The notes below the pieces were generated by a model, which saw only the letters and a list, made by a program, of their open reading frames with translations, had not been told where the DNA came from and did not search any database. Position numbers and translations under genes: made by a program. Below are positions 10,190 to 18,460 of a DNA stretch of 47,847 nt, in pieces. Each line of letters begins with the position of its first letter. Positions within the stretch are counted from its first letter, which is position 1. The stretch is from Bacteroidales bacterium (lineage in GTDB: Bacteria; Bacteroidota; Bacteroidia; Bacteroidales; F082): NCBI GenBank assembly GCA_017965765.1, contig JAGCPJ010000037.1, positions 1-47,847 of the forward strand, in the 5' to 3' direction.

Positions 10190-10218
10190 AAAAGAGACGC
10201 TCAGCGAGCGTCTCCTTT
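10190..10218. terminator. Bidirectional terminator overlapping the lgt stop codon
   Basis: A perfect 9-bp stem GAGACGCTC / GAGCGTCTC (10194-10202 / 10206-10214) with a 3-nt loop has AAAAA on one side and CTTTTC on the other. The TGA of lgt lies inside the hairpin. Confidence 0.85.
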
Positions 10219-11055
10219 TCTAAAAGCCAGGATGATCATCGCGACCCCGACGAGTACGAAGGGAACGCTAAGCCATTGTCCCATGTCAAGCACCATGCTC
10301 TTCTCGAATTCCACTTGCACATTCTTCAAGAATTCGATGCAGATGCGCGAGCCAAAGATGATGATCAGGAAGGTGCCGAACATCAGCCCGGGACGCTTGT
10401 CACCCAACCCGCGTTTGAACATCCAAAGGAGCAACACCATGGCCACCAAGCAGAAGAACGCCTCATAGAGGCCTGTGGGATGGCAAGGCAGAAGCTGACC
10501 ATCGGGACCCTGGAACTGTTCATTGCCGCGAACGAAGACGAATCCCCAGGGCAAGGTGGTTGGCGTACCGTAGATCTCGCTGTTGCAGACATTGCCCACG
10601 CGGATCAAGGCACCGACCAAACACACGGGAATGACGATGCGGTCTAAGATCCACAGATAGGAGATCCGCTGTTTGTCCGTTTTCTCTTTCTTGGTGGACT
10701 TGTTGAAACGGCGGACATAGAGCCACAGGCCAATAAGAATGCCGATGGCACCGCCATGGCTGGCCAATCCCCCTTCCCAGATCTTCAGGATATCCAACGG
10801 ATGGGAGAGGTAGTACTGGGGCTCGTAAAACAGGCAATGTCCGAGACGGGCGCCGATGACCGTGGAGACCAGCATATAGATCAACAAGGAGTCGAGGGAA
10901 CCTTCCGGCATCCTCTCCTTCTTATAGACCTTATTCATCAAGAGATAGCCCAGCAAGAATCCCAAGGCCCAGCAGATGCCATACCAGCGAACCGACAAGG
11001 GGCCGACGGAGAATGCTACGGGATCAAGGTTCCAAGTAATGTAGTTCAAGACCAT
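10201..11055 (-). CDS. lgt: Prolipoprotein diacylglyceryl transferase
   Basis: A 284-residue polytopic inner-membrane enzyme that moves diacylglycerol from phosphatidylglycerol to the lipobox cysteine of prolipoproteins. Family signatures are present: VRWYGICWALGFLLGYLL near the N-terminus, GARLGHCLFYEP, WEGGLASHGGAIG, and GALIRVGNVCNSEIYG. The C-terminal segment has HPTGLYEAFFCL. Lipoproteins elsewhere in the window are plausible substrates. It is convergent with the DUF2723 gene, and the two share one hairpin. Confidence 0.96.
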   Translation of the reverse strand: MVLNYITWNLDPVAFSVGPLSVRWYGICWALGFLLGYLLMNKVYKKERMPEGSLDSLLIYMLVSTVIGARLGHCLFYEPQYYLSHPLDILKIWEGGLASHGGAIGILIGLWLYVRRFNKSTKKEKTDKQRISYLWILDRIVIPVCLVGALIRVGNVCNSEIYGTPTTLPWGFVFVRGNEQFQGPDGQLLPCHPTGLYEAFFCLVAMVLLLWMFKRGLGDKRPGLMFGTFLIIIFGSRICIEFLKNVQVEFEKSMVLDMGQWLSVPFVLVGVAMIILAFRKGDAR

Positions 11056-11072
11056 AGCTGTGAAAATTTTGG

Positions 11073-11080
11073 CAAAGATA
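11073..11080 (-). promoter_or_regulatory. -7 promoter box for lgt
   Basis: TATCTTTG on the minus strand lies 17 bp upstream of the lgt ATG. It suggests that lgt is transcribed separately from the sigma-factor gene pair upstream. Confidence 0.6.
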
Positions 11081-11090
11081 GGTCTTTTTT

Positions 11091-11111
11091 AGAAGAAAGA
11101 AGTCAGAAGTC
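11091..11111. repeat. Heptamer array (AGAAGAA/AGAAGTC) at a gene end
   Basis: Three 7-bp units, AGAAGAA AGAAGTC AGAAGTC, on the plus strand. Read on the minus strand, they supply the last codons and the stop of the gene ending at 11103. This belongs to the same GAAGTxx class as 31241-31275 and 24957-24991. Confidence 0.75.
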
Positions 11112-11765
11112 GGATGTTTTTTGCTTGAAGGCAGAGAAACTTTCAGAAAACGATTCATTCAGTTGGGCGAGCTCCACCTTGACCGAGCGCCAGCTTTCTT
11201 TCAACAACTCGCCGAAACCTTCAAATTGTCCATCCGTGGCTTTTAGGAAACTCCGGCGCATGAAGGGCAGTTCCTCCTCCTCAGAGGGCAACTGGTAGGC
11301 CAGGTGTTCCGTATCCATCATGTCAGGCCATAGCAGTGTGGCAGGTGACGGTTGGGCAGGAAGACCCGAAGCCGTCTTGGGTTGCAGGTTCGCCAAGAGA
11401 GGCATTTCAGTCCGGCCAAGCACGGGAGACTGCTCAGGAGCCTGAGGCTTGTGGCTGGTTTTGGCTGAAGTTTTCTTGGCCGACTTGGGGACGAGGAAGC
11501 AAGCTTGACTCTCCGCCAAGATTGCAGGCTCTTCTGTCACGACATGGACAGCCTTGACAGGATCCAACTCAGCCATCAGCGCTTGTTGGGGCGTCATGGA
11601 GCGGATCCAAAAGAGGCCAAAGAGCAATGCCACAGCGGCGGCTGCAGTGACGATCTTGGCATACATGGGAATCACGACAGGCTTTTTCAGCGAGGCCTTG
11701 TGTTCGTAAACCACATCGGGTGGCACGAGGCGTGGATATTCTTCAGGGTTGGCGTCTGTTTTCAT
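11103..11765 (-). CDS. One-TM protein paired with an ECF sigma factor (possible anti-sigma or regulatory partner)
   Basis: A 220-residue protein with a short cytoplasmic N-terminus and one TM segment (about 33-54, IVTAAAAVALLFGLFWI). A long low-complexity Pro/Ser/Lys-rich region follows, then a helical C-terminal segment. The gene starts inside the stop codon of the sigma-factor gene (ATGA overlap), so the two are translationally coupled. The topology and coupling fit a membrane anti-sigma partner, but no zinc-binding or FecR domain is visible. The role is inferred from context only. Confidence 0.6.
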   Translation of the reverse strand: MKTDANPEEYPRLVPPDVVYEHKASLKKPVVIPMYAKIVTAAAAVALLFGLFWIRSMTPQQALMAELDPVKAVHVVTEEPAILAESQACFLVPKSAKKTSAKTSHKPQAPEQSPVLGRTEMPLLANLQPKTASGLPAQPSPATLLWPDMMDTEHLAYQLPSEEEELPFMRRSFLKATDGQFEGFGELLKESWRSVKVELAQLNESFSESFSAFKQKTSDF

Positions 11766-12259
11766 GGTTCAATGTCGATAAGGTTGTCCATATTCTTGAT
11801 TACATTACGAAGGGCAGTCCGGGCGCGAAAGATGTTCGTCTTGACCTGCGCCTCGGTCTGGCCAGTGATGTCTCCGATTTCCTGGTAGCTATAGCCTTCA
11901 TAGTCTCGAAGCAGGACCGCGGAGCGCTGGGCTTCCGGTAAGGTGGCCACGGCTTTATGAAGGATCTCGTTGACATCGGGATAGGCATTGGCGCCTTTGT
12001 CCGGCAGCTGGAAGAGTTGTTCCACAGCAACCTCTTGATGGCGTTTTCTCGTCTGATCGACGACAAGGTGATAGGCGGTGGTGAAGAGGTACGACTTGGC
12101 CTTGTCGTACTCCACCTGATGACGGCGTTCCCACACCCGGGCGAAGCAGTCCTGTACAACGTCTTCGGCCTCCATGCGGTTGCGCAGGGAGGCCAAGACA
12201 AAACGGAACAGTCCGTCAGCGTACTGATCGACGCAGGTGTTGTATTGGAAACGGTTCAC
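11762..12259 (-). CDS. ECF-type RNA polymerase sigma factor
   Basis: About 165 residues from a GTG at 12259, giving (M)NRFQYNTCVDQYADGLFRF. The frame stays open upstream, but that stretch lies inside the preceding gene and is not sigma-like. Region 2 holds AEDVVQDCFARVWERRHQV. Region 4 holds LPEAQRSAVLLRDYEGYSYQEIG followed by QVKTNIFRARTALR, the helix-turn-helix for -35 recognition. It sits 16 bp after the surface-protein gene and overlaps the one-TM partner gene, so the three are probably co-transcribed. The stimulus it answers is unknown. Confidence 0.9.
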   Translation of the reverse strand: MNRFQYNTCVDQYADGLFRFVLASLRNRMEAEDVVQDCFARVWERRHQVEYDKAKSYLFTTAYHLVVDQTRKRHQEVAVEQLFQLPDKGANAYPDVNEILHKAVATLPEAQRSAVLLRDYEGYSYQEIGDITGQTEAQVKTNIFRARTALRNVIKNMDNLIDIEP

Positions 12260-12275
12260 AAGGTATGTTTCTATA

Positions 12276-13649
12276 TTAGAACAGCAAGCTAAAGCCAAAG
12301 CTAAGGGTGTGGCAGTCAGGGCTGGTTCTTCCGTCAAACAGTGGCAGCAAGTCAAAGCTGGCGAAGAAGCCCATGTCGTCACCTCCAGCGCGTAGCGTGG
12401 CATCGAGTTTCAGAGGATACACATAATAATCGCCATGGTGTTTTTCTTTGAAGCCGTCACGGAATTTGACTTTCGTCCAAGCATCTATCCTGAAACCTCC
12501 TGTAACACCGGCAGCGATGAAGAAGTCATGGGAGGGATTGATTTCAAGCATCAAAGGGGCTTGGATATAGAGCACGCCGAGCTTGCTCTTTTTCACGCGA
12601 CCTTCCACGCTCTCGTCGATCCATTCGCCTTCGATGCCATTTTGGCCCTTATAGAGACGCACCGGATTGTTAAGGCTGTAGTTGTTCCAGCCCAAGCCGA
12701 TACCCGTATAGAGACCCGCCACATGGTTACGGCTGAAGGCGATACCTACATCGGCCAGGTTGAAGTTGAAGACCCAGCTCTTCATGGGACGTTGTTCCAG
12801 AAAAGCATATTGTCCTTCGAAATTGGCTGCCGATCCTGGGCCGAGCAGCAGGTTGATACCCGCATCGAAGCCGTTCCAATGGCCGTCATAGAGGAGGCTC
12901 CTCTTTTGCGGTTTGGGTTGCGGTTTGGGTTCTGGTTGGGGTTGGGCTTTCGGTCCGTGATTGGGTTTGTCCCAACTCTCATGACGGCCATGGTTCTTTT
13001 CACGGCCTTCCATACGACGTTCCATCTGGTTGCCCCATTCTTCCATGTGGCGGCCCCATTCTTCCATACTCTCGCCCCAACGCTCCATGTCGTACTCGAA
13101 TTGATCCCAATCCACCGAGTCGGAGAGCATTTCCAGGTTGGTACCCAACTCAGCCAAGAGTTCAGAAAGACCGGCCATGCTAGGAACAGCACGAGACTCG
13201 TTTTGTGAGTTTCTCTCCAGCCGCTTAGTGATCAGGTCGCCGCTACCACTATGATCATAATCAAAGGTATTGCATTTCCCTCTGAGTTCAAGGTCCCCGC
13301 TACCCACCATCATCACATAGATATTGTCGTAATCCAGGTCCAGTCTGGAATCTCCTGAGCCGTTGAAATTAACGGACAGGTCTTTCCCATGGAACGTGTT
13401 TTCGGTGATCACATCACCCGAAGACATAATGGTCAGATAGTTCAGTTCCTCAACGGTTACCACATAGTCGTTAGAACCTTTAAGCATGAGCACGCTATCT
13501 GTTTTCACATAGTCGCCTCCGCGACAGGAGAATTCGTTTCCTTGACGTAAGGTCACATCTCCGCTGGTTTTGATAACAATGGTGTTGACTTGGGCCGACA
13601 TGGCGCTCACTGTAAGGAGCACCATAGCAATTAAAAAAAGTCTTTTCAT
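12276..13649 (-). CDS. Secreted DUF2807-like (GIN-domain) protein with C-terminal outer-membrane beta-barrel
   Basis: 457 residues from the ATG at 13649, starting MKRLFLIAMVLLTVSAMSAQ, a signal peptide. Residues ~20-150 carry repeated SGDV/GSGD turns spaced like strands of the beta-helical head GIN (DUF2807) domain. A region rich in EEWGRHMEEWG-type motifs and a Pro/Gln/Lys linker (PQPEPKPQPKPQK) follow. The last ~190 residues alternate hydrophobic and polar, contain GIGLGWNNYSL, and end in SFGFSLLF, typical of a small outer-membrane barrel. It appears to be a natural fusion of a surface beta-helix to a barrel. It lies directly upstream of the ECF sigma gene. Confidence 0.7.
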   Translation of the reverse strand: MKRLFLIAMVLLTVSAMSAQVNTIVIKTSGDVTLRQGNEFSCRGGDYVKTDSVLMLKGSNDYVVTVEELNYLTIMSSGDVITENTFHGKDLSVNFNGSGDSRLDLDYDNIYVMMVGSGDLELRGKCNTFDYDHSGSGDLITKRLERNSQNESRAVPSMAGLSELLAELGTNLEMLSDSVDWDQFEYDMERWGESMEEWGRHMEEWGNQMERRMEGREKNHGRHESWDKPNHGPKAQPQPEPKPQPKPQKRSLLYDGHWNGFDAGINLLLGPGSAANFEGQYAFLEQRPMKSWVFNFNLADVGIAFSRNHVAGLYTGIGLGWNNYSLNNPVRLYKGQNGIEGEWIDESVEGRVKKSKLGVLYIQAPLMLEINPSHDFFIAAGVTGGFRIDAWTKVKFRDGFKEKHHGDYYVYPLKLDATLRAGGDDMGFFASFDLLPLFDGRTSPDCHTLSFGFSLLF

Positions 13650-13658
13650 GATCAATCT

Positions 13659-13684
13659 GTTTATTTGTTCATTTGTTATTTGTT
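13659..13684. repeat. ATTTGTT heptamer array in the upstream leader
   Basis: ATTTGTT occurs at 13663-13669, 13671-13677 and 13678-13684, within the 78-bp gap before the DUF2807-like gene. The unit is AACAAAT on the coding strand. Confidence 0.65.
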
Positions 13685-13727
13685 GCTTTCCGAAAAACAA
13701 CTATAAGACGAACAAACAGAGAAAAAG

Positions 13728-15989
13728 TTACAGGTTTTGTGAAAAAATCACAAAGCGTTTGGCGATGACGGTATCGCCTTCGGTTAGCTCAAGTGTGACG
13801 GAAACCTGCTGTTTATCGACATTGAGCAGGAATTCCCTCAGACCTTTTACCTCGTATTTTTTGTTTTCATTGGCTTTCTGTTGGGCCTTTACCTTATGCT
13901 CAAACAGCTTGTTGCCATGATCATTGACCGAGACGGTCAGCAGGCCCTCGATATCGCGCAACAAATCGGAGGTCACGAATACCTGATGGTCGTCCTGGTC
14001 CAAACTCAACAGCACCGGGGCATAGAGCGTCTTGAGCCGGTCATGAAACGCTTTGGGATTGTTGAAATAGTCGATAGACGACCATGAAGTCACGGGCCAG
14101 GCATCGTTGAGTTGCCAGTAGAGCGTACCCATGTTGTAAGGCTTGGCCGTGCGATGGGCCTCGATGGCCACCTCCATGCCGTAGGCTTGCGAGAGCTGGC
14201 TGAGATAGACATAGTCTTCGAAGGACTCGGATTGGATGGTCGGGAAATAACGTTGGATGAAATCGTCGATTTGTCGCGTGCCACGGGCATGTTTCTGATG
14301 CGCTGCGATGACCTTAGCGTCTTTTGAAAGCGGTTCCCCTTGGGCTATCTTCTGTAATGTGGAATAGGCAGGATAGCTTTGGTAGCCGTATTCGCTGTTG
14401 AAACGGCCCACCTTGTCGCGATAGACTTCGTAAGGCTGTTCGCCCCACCAAACGCCCCAGTAGTGGACATCACCTTGGGTCAGGCTTTCGGGTCTGCCCC
14501 ACCCTTTCGAAGGTGAACTTGGCCAATAAGGCCTAGTACCGTCGTAGAGATCGACCACCATGGGCAAGAGTTCTTCAAAGAGCCGGTCATAGCCCGCCTT
14601 GATGGCTTGGTCTTCTTCTTCGGACCAGCCCAACGACTGCTGCCAGCCCCAGTTGTAATAGCCTTCGGAGATCTCGTTACCCCCGCACCACAGGGCCAAC
14701 GAGGGGTGTGAGGCAAGACGTTTCACCTGTTCCAAGGCCTCCATCTTGGCGTTTTCCAGGAAAGCTTCGTCATAGGGATACATCGTACCGGCATACATGA
14801 AGTCCTCCCAGACCAGGATGCCCAACGAATCACAAATATTGAAGAAGTCGTCCGAGGGATAGATACCTCCGCCCCAGACGCGTAGCATATTGAAGTGGGC
14901 GTCTTTGGCCATCTGGAGCAGTTTCACCGTCTTTTCGGCGTTGATCCAGGTCTCGATCATCTCCTCGGGGACATAATTGGCCCCTTTGACATACATCGGG
15001 ATACCGTTCACCTTAAAATAAAATGAGGAGCCATAAAGATCCGGTTCCTGTACCAGCTCAACGGTCTTGATACCCGTACGGATGGTTCTGGTATCGAGCC
15101 GTTTTTTCCCGATGACAAGGTTGACCTCAAAGTCATAGAACGGCTGCGTGCCCATCTCGTTAGGCCACCATAGTTCAGGATGAGGAAGCTCGAAATCGAA
15201 CATCTTATGATGGTCTCCCTGTTCCAACGGGAAAAGAAAACCATGAAGGGTGCGTCCGTTGGCTTTCAATTCGACGCAGGCCTCTTGGGCTACCATGCTG
15301 TTCAGATCGAGATGAAGGGTAAGTGAGGCCATCTTGTCGTCGGCTGCATGGGTCACCACGTAGGCGTTTTCGAGCTTTGCTTCAGACCAAGCGACGAGTT
15401 TCACCGGCTTCCATAGACCCACGTTCTTATACTTCGGAGCCCAGTCCCATCCGTGTTGGTAGGGGGCTTTGCGGGTGACGGCATATTTCTCAGGAAGCTT
15501 GGGCTGATGTGCCTCATACAAGGCAAGTTGCGTACTGTCATACCTGGGGAAATCCACAACGAGGAGGTTGTCATTTGCCTTCAGTATGGACTTCACGTCC
15601 TGTTTCCAGGTCCGGAACTGGTTATCAGCCTCGAAGAGTGGTTGTCCGTTGAGGGTCACCGAGGCGTAAGTGTCAATGCCTTCAAAGACCAGTTCCACCA
15701 CGTCGTTGTCGAGCAGTCCCTGGTCCACATTAAAGCGCGTGCTATACCTCCAGGGATGGTCAGAGATCCAAAGCAAGTCTTCTTCCACGGTACCGTAGTA
15801 AGGATGGGGGATCAGCCCGGCATCGTAAAGGTTCTGTTGCACCACGGAAGGCACTTCCACTGGGATATGGATATCGAGGGTGTCGCCGGACAGGACCCAA
15901 CCTTGGGAAAGGAGCTGTTCATGGGGAAGCTGCTGCCGCGTGCAGGCCGCCAGCAAGATGATCAACCCGAATAATATGGTTTTTTTCAT
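13728..15989 (-). CDS. Beta-mannosidase, glycoside hydrolase family 2, lipoprotein
   Basis: 753 residues. The N-terminus MKKTILFGLIILLAAC is a lipoprotein signal (Lgt substrate), so the enzyme is membrane-anchored, probably facing the periplasm. It removes terminal beta-mannose from mannan- or N-glycan-derived oligosaccharides. The GH2 order is a jelly-roll sugar-binding domain (~30-190), an immunoglobulin-like domain, then the TIM barrel. The acid/base Glu is in WCGGNEISEG (~434) and the nucleophile Glu is in NSEYGYQSYPA (~531). It is somewhat shorter than many relatives (~820-860), mostly after the barrel. It overlaps cutC by 4 bp. No SusC/SusD pair is nearby. Confidence 0.9.
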   Translation of the reverse strand: MKKTILFGLIILLAACTRQQLPHEQLLSQGWVLSGDTLDIHIPVEVPSVVQQNLYDAGLIPHPYYGTVEEDLLWISDHPWRYSTRFNVDQGLLDNDVVELVFEGIDTYASVTLNGQPLFEADNQFRTWKQDVKSILKANDNLLVVDFPRYDSTQLALYEAHQPKLPEKYAVTRKAPYQHGWDWAPKYKNVGLWKPVKLVAWSEAKLENAYVVTHAADDKMASLTLHLDLNSMVAQEACVELKANGRTLHGFLFPLEQGDHHKMFDFELPHPELWWPNEMGTQPFYDFEVNLVIGKKRLDTRTIRTGIKTVELVQEPDLYGSSFYFKVNGIPMYVKGANYVPEEMIETWINAEKTVKLLQMAKDAHFNMLRVWGGGIYPSDDFFNICDSLGILVWEDFMYAGTMYPYDEAFLENAKMEALEQVKRLASHPSLALWCGGNEISEGYYNWGWQQSLGWSEEEDQAIKAGYDRLFEELLPMVVDLYDGTRPYWPSSPSKGWGRPESLTQGDVHYWGVWWGEQPYEVYRDKVGRFNSEYGYQSYPAYSTLQKIAQGEPLSKDAKVIAAHQKHARGTRQIDDFIQRYFPTIQSESFEDYVYLSQLSQAYGMEVAIEAHRTAKPYNMGTLYWQLNDAWPVTSWSSIDYFNNPKAFHDRLKTLYAPVLLSLDQDDHQVFVTSDLLRDIEGLLTVSVNDHGNKLFEHKVKAQQKANENKKYEVKGLREFLLNVDKQQVSVTLELTEGDTVIAKRFVIFSQNL

Positions 15990-16717
15990 GGATTAATCAA
16001 TTTCTCCATTTCGTAGATAATGTCGTAATTCGACTCGGTCCACACCATAGAAGCGCCGGTGTTGTCTTTCTGGTCAGGATAGAGTTTCTCGTTGAATCGC
16101 GGCACCCAGTGACCCAAGGAGGCATGGACGTTGACCACACCGGTTTGGTTGACGATGTCCATCACGTTGCCAAGGTTGATGCCGCCCCCAGGCATGATGG
16201 CGATGCGATCGCCATAGCGCAATTGCATCTCGGCGATCATGGGGATACCTTCTTCGGCGGTAGGTTTTCCTCCAGAGGTAAGTACTTTGTCGAAGCCCAG
16301 GTCGATGATTTGTTCCATGGCTTCCAGCGGTTTCACGCAGGCGTCGATGGCCCGATGGAAGGTAAACTTCATTCCTTCGCCCGCTTCCATGAGCGCTTTC
16401 AGGGAGTCGATGTCCGGCATCCCTTCGTTGTTGAGGGCCCCGATAACGACACCTTCGAAGCCCAACTTACGGCAAAGCATGATGTCGGTTTTCATCAGGT
16501 CTATTTCCTCCTCATCGTAGCAATAGTTGCCTGGACGAGGGCGGATCAGCACCCGCATGGGGATGAACGAGATGTCGATGGCTTTGGCCAGGGTGCCAAA
16601 AGAAGGTGTGAGGCCCCCAACTTCGAGGGCCTCACAGAGTTCCACACACTGGGCACAGCCGTCCATGGCATTGCGCAGGCTAGGGATGCCATTCGCGCAG
16701 ATTTCAAGACGGATCAT
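15986..16717 (-). CDS. cutC: CutC-family TIM-barrel protein
   Basis: 243 residues matching the CutC family in full: MIRLEICANGIPSL, IPMRVLIRPRPGNYCY, EGVVIGALN, FHRAIDAC, KVLTSGG, IAIMPGGGIN and VVNVHASLG. The family was named for copper homeostasis in E. coli, but its biochemical role remains uncertain. It overlaps the beta-mannosidase by ATGA, so the two are translationally coupled. In Bacteroidota CutC is often next to glycosidases, which suggests a carbohydrate link rather than copper handling. Confidence 0.92.
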   Translation of the reverse strand: MIRLEICANGIPSLRNAMDGCAQCVELCEALEVGGLTPSFGTLAKAIDISFIPMRVLIRPRPGNYCYDEEEIDLMKTDIMLCRKLGFEGVVIGALNNEGMPDIDSLKALMEAGEGMKFTFHRAIDACVKPLEAMEQIIDLGFDKVLTSGGKPTAEEGIPMIAEMQLRYGDRIAIMPGGGINLGNVMDIVNQTGVVNVHASLGHWVPRFNEKLYPDQKDNTGASMVWTESNYDIIYEMEKLINP

Positions 16718-16738
16718 GATACGAGTGTTTTAGATTCC

Positions 16739-16990
16739 TTACTTTTTCTTCCTTCTGAACAGCGAAAGAATGAAGAGGAGCAACACTGCGCCGAGGGTAC
16801 CCACCAGCAGTTGTCCCAAGAAAGAGCCACTGCCGCTCAGTCCGAGAAGACTAAACACCCAGCTGCCCAGGAAACCGCCGATGACACCGACGATGATACA
16901 TGCTAACAGGCTCATGCCTCTTTTCATAATGATACCGGCGAGCCATCCGGCCAATGCGCCGATAACCAAGGATACAAGAATTCCCCACAT
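16739..16990 (-). CDS. GlsB/YeaQ/YmgE-family small membrane protein (copy 1)
   Basis: 83 residues from the ATG at 16990. The longer frame runs back into the palindromic element and is rejected. Three hydrophobic, Gly-rich segments (ILVSLVIGALAGWLAGIIM, LLACIIVGVIGGFLGSW, GQLLVGTLGAVLLLFIL) and a basic RRKKK tail fit the transglycosylase-associated/YeaQ family. That family is stress-induced, with unknown biochemistry. A paralogue of equal length lies at 21468-21719. Confidence 0.9.
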   Translation of the reverse strand: MWGILVSLVIGALAGWLAGIIMKRGMSLLACIIVGVIGGFLGSWVFSLLGLSGSGSFLGQLLVGTLGAVLLLFILSLFRRKKK

Positions 16991-17030
16991 AATAAAATGA
17001 TTTTTTAAAGTTAAAAAGTATATTTCTTTG

Positions 17031-17038
17031 CAAAGATA
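17031..17038 (-). promoter_or_regulatory. -7 promoter box for the YeaQ-like gene (copy 1)
   Basis: TATCTTTG on the minus strand lies 40 bp upstream of the ATG. A TTTC stands about 20 bp further up, inside the arm of the adjacent inverted repeat. Confidence 0.6.
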
Positions 17039-17044
17039 ATAAAT

Positions 17045-17251
17045 GTTACTTTTCTCTTGAAAGAAAAGTAACCAAAAGTTCAAGGCCAAAAATAACGGCC
17101 CACCGCACAGCCGCCCTAAGTGGGTGATTCTCAAGGCGGGGAGTGCCTTCGTGCCGAAGGCAAACGCTCCGCTGAAGCTCCGCGCCCCGCCCTGAGTCTC
17201 ATCCCACTTAGTTCGGCTTTTGGGCAAGCGCTGCCCCGATTTTTGGCCTTG
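17045..17251. repeat. Large nested palindrome (candidate MITE or structured element)
   Basis: No ORF is credible here. Part 1 is a hairpin GTTACTTTTCT / AGAAAAGTAAC (17045-17055 / 17062-17072). Part 2 is a long arm running almost end to end: CAAGGCCAAAAAT with ATTTTTGGCCTTG (17081-17093 / 17239-17251), GCCCA with TGGGC, AGCCG with CGGCT, CTAAGTGGG with CCCACTTAG (17116-17124 / 17203-17211), and CTCA-GGCGGGG with CCCCGCC-TGAG. At the tip is a perfect hairpin TGCCTTCG / CGAAGGCA (17144-17162). It looks like a mobile palindromic element or a structured RNA. Which it is cannot be told from one copy. Confidence 0.75.
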
Positions 17252-17307
17252 GCCCACGCGCCCAGCCCGTGGCAGTGACGACCTGCTTATTAAAAACAAA
17301 TACTTGA

Positions 17308-17721
17308 CGTACCGTCATCAAGGATGAGTTTTATACTCAATTAGTTGATATTGAGAATGAACTGAAACACTATAAAGCACATTTTAATGGTAAAATAGTA
17401 CTCTGCAATTGCGATGATCCTCGTGTGAGCAATTTCTTCCATTATTTCAGCTACAACTTTGAGCAATTGGGGTTGAAAAAGTTGATCACTACTTGCTATA
17501 AAAATCAGAACAGAGACCTTTTTAGCCAAAACGATTCAGAACGTGCAATTTGGTTGGAGTATTTCGGCGACCGCAATGGCAATCGTGTGCCCGATCCAGA
17601 AGAAATCGGCATCCACTACTTCAATGGTGATGGAGATTTCCGTTCCAAAGAGTGTATTGAACTTTTAAAACAAGCTGATGTCGTTGTTACCAATCCGCCA
17701 TTCTCCCTATTTCGGGAATAG
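17308..17721 (+). pseudogene. Remnant of an EcoRI-type adenine-specific DNA methyltransferase (N-terminal half)
   Basis: The frame reads DEFYTQLVDIENELKHYK, then VLCNCDDPRVSNFFHYFSYNF, LKKLITTCYKNQN, IPDPEE-like VPDPEEIGIHYF, and QADVVVTNPPFSLFRE, then TAG. This is the start-to-motif-IV part (NPPF catalytic motif) of the EcoRI-like N6-adenine methylase family, which protects restriction sites. No start codon survives: the frame is closed by TGA at 17305, just before DEFYTQ. The C-terminal half is missing. The stop falls exactly at the join to the next remnant, so the gene is dead. Confidence 0.85.
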
Positions 17722-18439
17722 GCACTTTTGAGATCATCGACGGCCAACAACGCACCATCAGCGTTTGCCAGTACGTCAACGGTGACTTCGCCTTCAACTT
17801 CCGTTATTTCCACAACCTCCAGCCCGATGAGCAGGAAGAGATCCTCAACTATCCCTTGCAGGTGTATATCTGTAGCGGCTCCGACAGTGAGAAACTCAAG
17901 TGGTTCAAGACCATCAACATCGCTGGCAAGGAACTCACCGAGCAGGAGCTGCGCAACGCCGTGTATGCTGGCACGTGGGTGAGCGATGCCAAACGCTATT
18001 TCAGCAAGAACAACTGCGCCGCTTACGGCTTGGCCAGCAAATATGTCTCGGGCGAAGTGAACCGCCAAGCCTATCTCGAAACCGCCATCCGATGGATTTC
18101 GAACGGCAACATTGAAGTCTATATGGGTAATCATCAGCATGACCCGAATGCCGTCGCCCTATGGAACCACTTCAGCAGCGTTATCAATTGGGCGAAAGCC
18201 GTGTTCCCGAATTATCTGATCACGACGAACATCATCTCGACATCCGCGCTTTTGACGACAACATGAAACGAGAGGTCTATGAACGGCAAAATGGAATCTG
18301 CACCATCTGCGGCAAACATTTCAAAATCGAACAAATGGAGGCGGACCATATCACCCCATGGCGCAACGGAGGAAGGACAGTGGCTGAAAACTGCCAGATG
18401 CTGTGTAGAGAATGTAACCGAAGGAAGAGCGGCAAATAA
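17721..18439 (+). pseudogene. Remnant of a DUF262 (GmrS/ParB-like) - HNH endonuclease
   Basis: The frame from 17721 opens in mid-domain with GTFEIIDGQQRTISVCQY, the DUF262 DGQQR nucleotide-binding motif, and runs to VINWAKAVFPNY. The N-terminus is missing. Near 18205-18215 the reading frame changes. The rest continues in another frame (DIRAFDDNMKREVYERQNG) into a complete HNH domain: CTICGKHF, EADHITPW, ENCQMLCRECNRRKSGK. Compared with intact DUF262-HNH proteins, a linker of some tens of residues appears lost at the shift. The native protein would be a DNA endonuclease of the GmrSD-like type, plausibly partnered with the methylase next door. Confidence 0.82.
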
Positions 18440-18460
18440 AAGCAGGCCTTGATTTTTTCG

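Noticed and set aside
12260-12403. Longer N-terminus of the ECF sigma factor
   Set aside because: It lies within the coding end of the preceding gene and has no sigma-like sequence; the GTG at 12259 gives the usual family start.
17700-17760. Programmed frameshift joining methylase and DUF262 parts into one protein
   Set aside because: Both parts lack essential domains at the junction, there is no slippery site evident, and a second frame change occurs downstream, so decay is simpler.
17616-18140. 174-residue minus-strand ORF over the DUF262 remnant
   Set aside because: Shadow of the plus-strand frame, which has recognisable DUF262 motifs.
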